From positions 24,581,101 to 24,645,100 of the forward strand of contig OY804578.1 of the NCBI GenBank assembly GCA_963680875.1: a stretch of DNA of 64,000 nt, read 5' to 3'. The notes below the pieces were generated by a model. That model did not search any database. It was not told the DNA's origin and worked only from the letters and a program-made list of their open reading frames with translations. Within the stretch, counting starts at the first letter, position 1; each line of letters opens with the position of its first letter. Origin of the DNA: Bathymodiolus brooksi (taxonomy: Eukaryota > Mollusca > Bivalvia > Mytilida > Modiolidae). A program made the position numbers and the translations under genes. This document shows positions 58,296 to 64,000 of the stretch, piece after piece.

Positions 58296-59554
58296 CTAAT
58301 AATGTGTTCTATCTGATGAAGATCTAAAAGCAGATCTTTGAAAACAAATTGGTGTTTTGTTGGTGTCAATGGTTTGTTGTGTCTGTTACCCGACGGACTT
58401 GGGTATTTGTTGTTCGTCTTGAAATATATACTGTATCGAATAACATACGACAACAGAATTCTATCTTACATATTTAGTTAATGGTGGCCACATGTTAGTG
58501 TATAAAGTCAATCATCTCTGTGTACGAATGCATATAATTAAACGAAAATTTAGCTGAACAATTATTTCTACATATTGCATTTTGTATCTGTTTTCCTTGA
58601 ACTGACATTATCTTTGACTGTAAAACAACGTTCTACACATATAACACATAATGTACTAATGGTGTCGTTCTGACAATTGGATCATGATATTGTAAAAAAA
58701 CGCACGTCTTAAGTATAAGATACAGTACTATTGAAGCAAAAGAAGCGGCACAGAAACCAGAAACAGAAACCCATTATATCCAATACGTCTTTTGTTTCAA
58801 TAGTAATATATATAACTTGCACAATAATGATTTTAAAATTGATAGAATAAAAAAAAGTCGTGAGAACAGTTTTGTTTGTGAAGGTATTTACAACATTGGT
58901 CAAATTCTTAAGCTCGTTCATAAATAGAACTTCAAAATCATCGGCCTGTAACATCGGTATGTAGCTGATATTAGAGACCGCATTTACAATAACGTTGCTG
59001 GGGGTATTATAGTACAAGTAAACATATTTATTGAGTTAGATTGGTTTTTGTATTGTTTTGCAATTATTTTAGAATACGGAATAATGTTCAATGTGTATTT
59101 TAATTGCATTCAGGTCTTGTATTATTTCTTATTCATTACAAGTCGGGTAACGGTGGGTTGACGGATATTTTTATTGTCCCGAGTAGAATGGATGGGATCG
59201 GGAAATTTCCTTGCAACAGATTGCCAACAACCACTTCCAACAGAGCTGTTGCAAATTATCTTTTACGGGCAAGGATTGCAGTATTCTCCAGAAGCTGAGG
59301 TATTCATTTACGTACCGTCCAAAGGATGAGTGGTACATTTGAATCGTCCCGTCCAAAGGATGAGTGGTACATTTGAATCGTCTCGTACAACCAGGAGATC
59401 CCATAGGTCTGATAATACGCATGTCTGATTACCTCATAGGTATCTTTAAAACATGTCTTGCACTACACAAGGTATATAGGTAGGGTACTTACAGCAGGTG
59501 GTCGCAAGTTTGACTGAATGATTGTTTTGAAGATAAATATCCGTATATATCATG
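58296..59554. other. Rest of intron 1
   Basis: Mostly AT-rich with no exon supported. 59316-59382 is a tandem duplication of 33 bp (GTCCAAAGGATGAGTGGTAC plus ATTTGAATCGT). The region 59110-59300 has ORF-like stretches on both strands that I could not identify. Confidence 0.45.
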
Positions 59555-59555
59555 T

Positions 59556-59636
59556 TGATCAGTGTATTGACTATGATATAATTTCAGTTCAAGTAAACTG
59601 ATCAGTGTATTGACTATGATATAATTTCAGTTCAAG
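59556..59636 (+). repeat. Tandem duplication of the 3' splice site of intron 1
   Basis: A 43-bp segment TGATCAGTGTATTGACTATG plus ATATAATTTCAGTTCAAGT is present twice in tandem, giving two ATTTCAG acceptors ending at 59587 and 59630. In the phase set by exon 1, the first acceptor leads to a TGA within four codons, while the second opens into exon 2. Confidence 0.9.
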
Positions 59637-60319
59637 TTTTATTGCCTGTTAATGAAATGAAAACAAGATTCAATGCTGCGACAGAAGAGAACAGAGAAGA
59701 TCTGTCAAAACAAATTCTTGCCATAACACTTAAGAATGTAATTAAAAAAGGTGACTTTTTAAACATGCTTAATCTTCTTGACATTGGCGACTGTAGAATA
59801 CAATGCAGTGTATTCAGTGCTATTGATGCTTTCCAGCTTGAGACGGATCTATATGGTCGATGCATCATAGGAATGGAAGTACTGAGAGCAGCAAACTGTT
59901 TGTTTGAGTTGTGCAAAAAATGGTCAGAAAATCCGGTTGCTATGGTTAAACTTTTACCAGTGACACTAGACACTATCGCCATTTTGTATCTGTCATCTTG
60001 TATAAGTGGAATGTCACAATCAAACTTAGTTCCGGAAATACAAGTATTTGCTGATAATTCAGTCTTAATTGTTGAAAAAATGATTTCTAAATCTGCAGCT
60101 TCAGTTGAAAGTTTACCAGAATGCTCAGATTTGTTGTGTTCGTTGAAAACAATATTTGAAAACTTAAAAAATGTTGGCCAAAATCCAAGTCCATTGCTGA
60201 TGGGAAATTTCCGAGATTGTCTTATGAACGAAGAGAGCAGAATTCAACTTAAGAAGAAATTTAGAAATACAATGACTTACTTGGAACAATATTCCTTCAT
60301 TCTGATTGTCATTAACCAG
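59631..60319 (+). CDS. Exon 2 of the same gene (helical region)
   Basis: It begins after the second ATTTCAG; the phase-1 codon G+TT is completed across the junction, then QVLLPVNEMKTRFNAATEEN. It stays open for 229 codons to INQ/GTAAGA (phase 0). The sequence is almost wholly helical: REDLSKQILAITLKNVIKKG, NLLDIGDCRIQCSVFSAIDA, RAANCLFELCKKWSENPVAM and RIQLKKKFRNTMTYLEQYSF. An ARM/HEAT-type or death-fold-like helical scaffold is possible but not shown. No membrane segment or signal. Codon use and uninterrupted length argue that it is real. Confidence 0.72.
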
Positions 60320-61276
60320 GTAAGATTATTGTACACTGTTATTTGTTTTAATGAAGGTAAAGAGATGTAATTCTATCCTGTCGTACTTCATGTTGTGCGT
60401 GTCACAGTTTAAACTATTTGGCTTTCCAATCTTTCGAATTTGATCGTACCTGATGAAGATTATTCCAGAAACGCGTCGTGCACACTAAATTTGATACCTA
60501 CATTTTTTTTTATTAAGAGTGTTTTTCATTTGCGTTTGCTTGTTTGGAATATATTACGATTAATCGTTAAAAATTATTATTCGATTTTTCATCTTGTCAT
60601 GATAACTGTTCCATACTTTCATTAATTTCATTATCAAGCGTTCGATCTAATAATTGTACCTAAAACGGGACGACACTAGTTCAGATGAAATCAAGCAAAA
60701 CGGCTACGCTATGTCCAAACAAAGAATAATAATAATAAAAAAAACACACCTGAAAATCTTACGACATACACACAAATATAACCAGATAAAAAGAACACTA
60801 CGTTACTATTCTATTATCAAATTATTAAAACAGTTTTGTTGTTTAACTTATTCCAGAAACGCGTCGTGCGCACTAAATTTGATATCTGCGTTTTTATTAC
60901 TATCACTGCGTCAATATCTAGTCCCCGAGGGAATCATTCGCCCAATAGCCATTGCTTCGGCATTGACACTGACATGTTGTATTATCGAAATGTACATTTC
61001 CTAAATAATGTAAGTATTACTAATGTTCTCCTCTCTCTCAGGCATTGGAGACCTTTGCCGATTTTGTCTATCCTGTTTAGGCGCTTTGGTTGGCTATCCT
61101 GTTTAGGCGCTTTGGTTTACTTGCTTCCAATAAGAGTTTTAATTATTGTTCTTTCCATTCTTTTGACCTTGAACGTATCTGATGAAGGTTATTCCAGAAA
61201 CGTGTCGTGCGCACTAAATATGATATCTACGTTTTTTTCTTGCACTTATTGAAATATAATGTTTGTTTTTTTAAAG
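60320..61276 (+). repeat. Intron 2, filled with dispersed repeats
   Basis: Three copies of the TACCTGATGAAG-type element: 60430-60510 (GTACCTGATGAAGATTATTC, AACGCGTCGTGCACACTAAA), 60848-60985 (ACGCGTCGTGCGCACTAAAT, TATCACTGCGTCAATATCTA) and 61025-61240 (TCAGGCATTGGAGACCTTTG, GTATCTGATGAAGGTTATTC). The last contains a local duplication of TTGGCTATCCTGTTTAGGCG. The intron ends TTTTTTTAAAG at 61276. Confidence 0.75.
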
Positions 61277-61430
61277 ATTGTTAAGAAATCAGATTTACAA
61301 AGTGTCGAGTTCCTGAATGATTTAACTAAAATAATGGTGAAAAAAGTAGAAAAAAAACAGAAATGTATACAGACAGTGTATGCTTTATTGAGATTGATAA
61401 CTAAAGGGATAACACATCGACTTTGTAAAG
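61277..61430 (+). CDS. Exon 3 of the same gene
   Basis: In phase 0 from exon 2: IVKKSDLQSVEFLNDLTKIM, KKVEKKQKCIQTVYALLRLI, TKGITHRLCK, then G/GTAAGC at 61430 (phase 1). It is helical and basic like exon 2. The acceptor TTAAAG is acceptable but not a CAG. A next exon was not found before 62341, so the gene probably continues beyond the retrotransposon at 62458 or outside the window. Confidence 0.65.
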
Positions 61431-62341
61431 GTAAGCATTATTGTTCCCTGTTTTTGTGTAAATAATGTCATCGTGGTGTTGTACTAATATTTTTGCTGAA
61501 CCAATACTACTGACGGTAGTGATTAATATGATTTGATGTTACAACACTCAACCTCTACATGTAAATACTATAATGAACATATTTGAGGGAAAATAATAGT
61601 CTGTTTGATATGTTAACATGGGTAACATTAGATTCGTAAAACATATGGCTAAATATGGATTTTTCAAAATGGCGGCCGGAAATTTTGGATGAAACCGAGT
61701 ATTTAATTTTTCATAATTATTTTGTCTTTGTTGGAAGTTTATTCTTCTTACGAGATTCACGTGTTCTGGTCCGATCAGTTTTCGTTATCAATGTATCGTT
61801 GTTTACTTCCGTCGTCTGCTGAGTACTGTCAAAATGGATTACGAAGAAAACATGGAAAATGCTCGTTATGAATCTATGCAACGAATGATGACACTCCTAT
61901 AGGTGTGAAACCACTAATTAATTTCTTTAATGTTTTCTACTAAATTTTTGTTTTTTCGAGCCTACCTGGCCATTTTATCTTAAGCTTAACCTTTCCAAGA
62001 CCACATATTTTCTGAAACGTACATGATTCCTCAACGTTCTGTCAAAATATCAGGGCATGTTTAAAATCTTGCAGTGAAATGCCATGCTACGGAAAACACC
62101 TACTCTAAAAATAGCTCGGTCATCCCCAAGAAACTCAGTATTTATAGGTCATGCATCAAATCCTCCATAGAGGTATTAAAATACAACTAAGTCCATCAAA
62201 TTTGGGCTCAAAATAGTCCCTATATATTTAACTTCAATAATCAATTTTAATTAGTCCATTCCATTTAGTAATTGTCACAATACTCCAAAGTGAAAGGACT
62301 TTTTTTTCTTGAAAAGGGATTACTTTCGTATATGTTTTAAG
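61431..62341. other. No exon seen
   Basis: Intron 3 or 3' flank. AT-rich, with no recognised repeat or reading frame. Confidence 0.4.
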
Positions 62342-62440
62342 CACAGGCACTTGTCTCTTAAAAAATGTGTACCATATATCATATATTATCTTAATATATG
62401 ATATATGGTACACATTTTTTTTTAGAGACAAGTGCCTGTG
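62342..62440. mobile_element. 99-bp foldback element (same ends as 9625-9722)
   Basis: Perfect or near-perfect arms: CACAGGCACTTGTCTCTTAA, AAAATGTGTACCATATATCA on the left, mirrored as TGATATATGGTACACATTTT and AGAGACAAGTGCCTGTG on the right, with the centre near 62391. The flanks GTTTTAAG and GTTCTAAG match at 7 of 8 positions, supporting an 8-bp target duplication. The outer 13 bp equal those of the 9625 element while the stem interior is unrelated. Confidence 0.85.
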
Positions 62441-62457
62441 GTTCTAAGCTCTGATAG

Positions 62458-63285
62458 GTGAATCATCTTGTGTTGTTATATAGAAATTGTAACATGAATG
62501 CATCGCTACATAGGGATGATAGAAGAAGAGACAACCTGTTCAGAAATTTCATACATGAAAATGGATTAAAACTAGCAAACAACCATCCAGAGCGGACAAC
62601 CTTTTTCCATCACAATGGGAAGTACAAATCTCAAATTGACTATTTTTTATTCAAATCAACAGAACATTTGAACGCCAGCGTGAAAATCAAGGAAATGGAT
62701 GCTTTAAATACCTCTGATCATACACTCGTACTAGCAACTGCAGGAGTTGACGTTAAGAGAGCCGCACCAAAAGCTGCCAAGATACTCACAAAACCAAGAT
62801 GGGAAAAATGTGACCATGATATATATAAAGATTGTATTCAAAATGAAATAAATAATTTAGAAAAGGAACATCAGCCAGTAAACTTTAAAATAAAACAGCT
62901 AGATCAAATGTTACATAAAGCAGGAGCAAAAGCAATTCCAAAATATAGGAAAATAAAATCACTAAAAACATGTGGTAAAGGAATATGGAATAGTAAAATT
63001 AGTCAAAAATCAAAAGAAGCAAAAAGAGCAAATTGGCAATGGAAAAATAGTAAGAAAACAAATTCAAATTCAGACTCAGAAAAGAAGGAGATGGTCAGAA
63101 GGAAAAGAGAATTACGACAGCTACAAAGGCAAGCTCATGCCTCAAAAAAGGATAATATGATCTCCCATATAATGCAGGCCTCGGAAAACGACTCAAAAAC
63201 TTTTCACAGGCTGATTCGAATGCAAAGGTCCAATTCAAATATAAACACCGATATACTGATTCTAGATGGCACCAAATATACATAA
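62458..63285 (+). pseudogene. LINE ORF2 endonuclease C-terminal part
   Basis: 275 codons open to the TAA at 63283. The SQIDYFL and SDHTLVLA motifs are the substrate-contacting and catalytic Asp-His blocks of the AP endonuclease that nicks target DNA. The N-terminal catalytic Asn and Glu blocks are absent because of truncation. The first codons (62458-62490) may belong to flanking DNA, since the nuclease homology starts at about NASLHRDD. Reading through the stop continues the homologous frame (DELMDGWKIHFEKLATPS), which marks it as a nonsense mutation. Confidence 0.82.
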
Positions 63286-63355
63286 GATGAATTAATGGAT
63301 GGATGGAAGATCCACTTCGAAAAGCTTGCAACACCCAGTATGAATAACTCCTTCG

Positions 63356-63683
63356 ATGTTGAACGGCAAAATCTATGCAAACTTCAAAACTACATTATAT
63401 CAACTTACAAAAATACCAATAACACCAACCACCTGTAAAGAAGTTGTGAATGCAATAGAAAAGCTTAACACTGGTAAATCAGCAGACGAAAATGGAATAC
63501 AAGCTGAACACTTCCGAAATGCAAAGGAAGAATTGACTCCGCTCCTTTGTGAAATTATAAATCAGATTTTACAAGATTTGGACATTCCAGATAGTATGAA
63601 AAAAAGTGGAATACTAACTCCCATCCAGAAAAAGGGAAAGGATAAAAATATACCTGAAAATTATAGAGGAATTGTAGTAACTA
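63356..63683 (+). pseudogene. LINE ORF2 reverse transcriptase N-terminal part
   Basis: Open frame with PITPTTCKEVVNAIEKLNTG, KSADENGIQAEHFRNA and then PLLCEIINQILQDLDIPDSM, the fingers region of LINE reverse transcriptases that precedes the catalytic palm. It stops being homologous after NYRGIVVT because of the insertion at 63684. The palm and its F/Y-A-D-D box are outside the window. Confidence 0.8.
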
Positions 63684-63890
63684 TTAAGGGTGTTAAAATA
63701 TTTTTTTTTGTTGCGCGAATTTTTTTTCCAGAATTTAACATTAGATTATATGACAAAAACTCTCAATCAGATTATTTTTTTTTTCCTCCACCAAAATCAG
63801 AATATTTTTTTCAGCAACGCTGGGAATGAGAATATTTTTTTTAGAAAAAAACCATAACCCCGCCCCTTCAAGTTAAATGGTCGTTCCCTA
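63684..63890. mobile_element. About 207-bp insertion in the LINE reverse transcriptase
   Basis: The RT frame breaks after GTAGTAACTA and resumes at ATACATTCTTCAAAATATT. The inserted sequence starts TTAAGGGTGTTAAAATATTT and ends, inverted, TAGGGAACGACCATTTAACT followed by GAAGGGGCGGGGTTATGG. It consists largely of A or T runs separated by short unique blocks. A 2-3 bp target duplication (TA or CTA) is possible. The element at 39212-39480 looks related. Confidence 0.75.
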
Positions 63891-64000
63891 ATACATTCTT
63901 CAAAATATTAAAATCAATAATAAAAGATAGACTTGAAAAACAACCGAAGAAAACCCAAAATCCACTACAGAGAAGCTTCACCGAAAATGTATCCAGCAAA

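Larger units (their letters stand above)
62458..64000 (+). mobile_element. Non-LTR (APE-type) retrotransposon fragment, ORF2
   Basis: The 5' part (62490-63285) encodes the C-terminal half of an AP-type endonuclease: NASLHRDDRRRDNLFRNFIH, KYKSQIDYFLFK and NTSDHTLVLA (the S-D-H that ends the nuclease). A basic linker follows with ANWQWKNSKKTNSN. A single TAA after DGTKYT (63283-63285) interrupts the frame, and a frameshift near 63400 leads into the RT start (NTGKSADENGIQAEHFRNA, IQKKGKDKNIPENYRGIVVT). The RT resumes after an insertion as TFFKILKSIIKDRLEKQ. The element is 5'-truncated, mutated and cut by the window edge. Clade is unassigned. Confidence 0.85.

Noticed and set aside
59171..59422. 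83-codon minus-strand ORF with LCWKWLLAICCKE
   Set aside because: It looks protein-like but crosses a 33-bp tandem duplication; no homology recognised and no splice sites. Left as intronic sequence.

Overview
This is animal nuclear DNA, most likely from a marine mussel (Mytilidae). It is AT-rich, has introns with GT/AG borders, and carries no prokaryotic operons. Its dispersed repeats resemble ones I associate with mussel genomes: elements with the core TACCTGATGAAGATTATTCC, elements ending near TTCCTGGCTTGGTACAGG, and tRNA-derived SINEs. A molluscan-type tyrosinase remnant agrees. The organism call is inference; no search was run.

Layout. 1-4935 is a 38-bp satellite with a 1,160-bp higher-order period. 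5066-9834 (minus) is a decayed tyrosine-recombinase (DIRS/Ngaro-like) retrotransposon: SGNH-hydrolase remnant, gag-like region, reverse transcriptase, RNase H and recombinase. 9985-11046 (minus) is a truncated Tigger/pogo transposon. 12125-15535 holds several minisatellites, a SINE and one exon resembling mitochondrial TIM21. 18243-23010 (plus) is a tyrosinase pseudogene whose intron contains a 42-bp minisatellite. 23500-29640 is a 32-bp satellite of about 190 near-identical units in alternating variant blocks. 30465-34000 is a run of roughly 0.7-1 kb repeat elements. 34640-38572 has a LINE 3' end, a broken C2H2 zinc-finger exon, small inverted-repeat elements and a SAM-domain/zinc-knuckle gene (minus). 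39200-43800 is repeats and foldback elements. 44665-52165 is a large imperfect inverted repeat, one arm of which carries a strongly expanded minisatellite. 55239-61430 (plus) holds three phase-compatible exons of an unrecognised gene. 62458-64000 is a non-LTR retrotransposon interrupted by a short insertion.

No pathway is encoded; most of the window is mobile or tandemly repeated DNA around a few exons. The most striking structure is in the 55-61 kb gene. The 5' splice site of its first intron, with the last 28 bp of coding exon, has been amplified into about 70 tandem copies of 35 bp, and the 3' splice site of the same intron is itself tandemly duplicated. Other notable points: minisatellites that appear to grow out of dispersed repeats, a short inverted-repeat element dated by the paralogous arm of the large palindrome, and a set of foldback elements with the same 13-bp ends but different stems.
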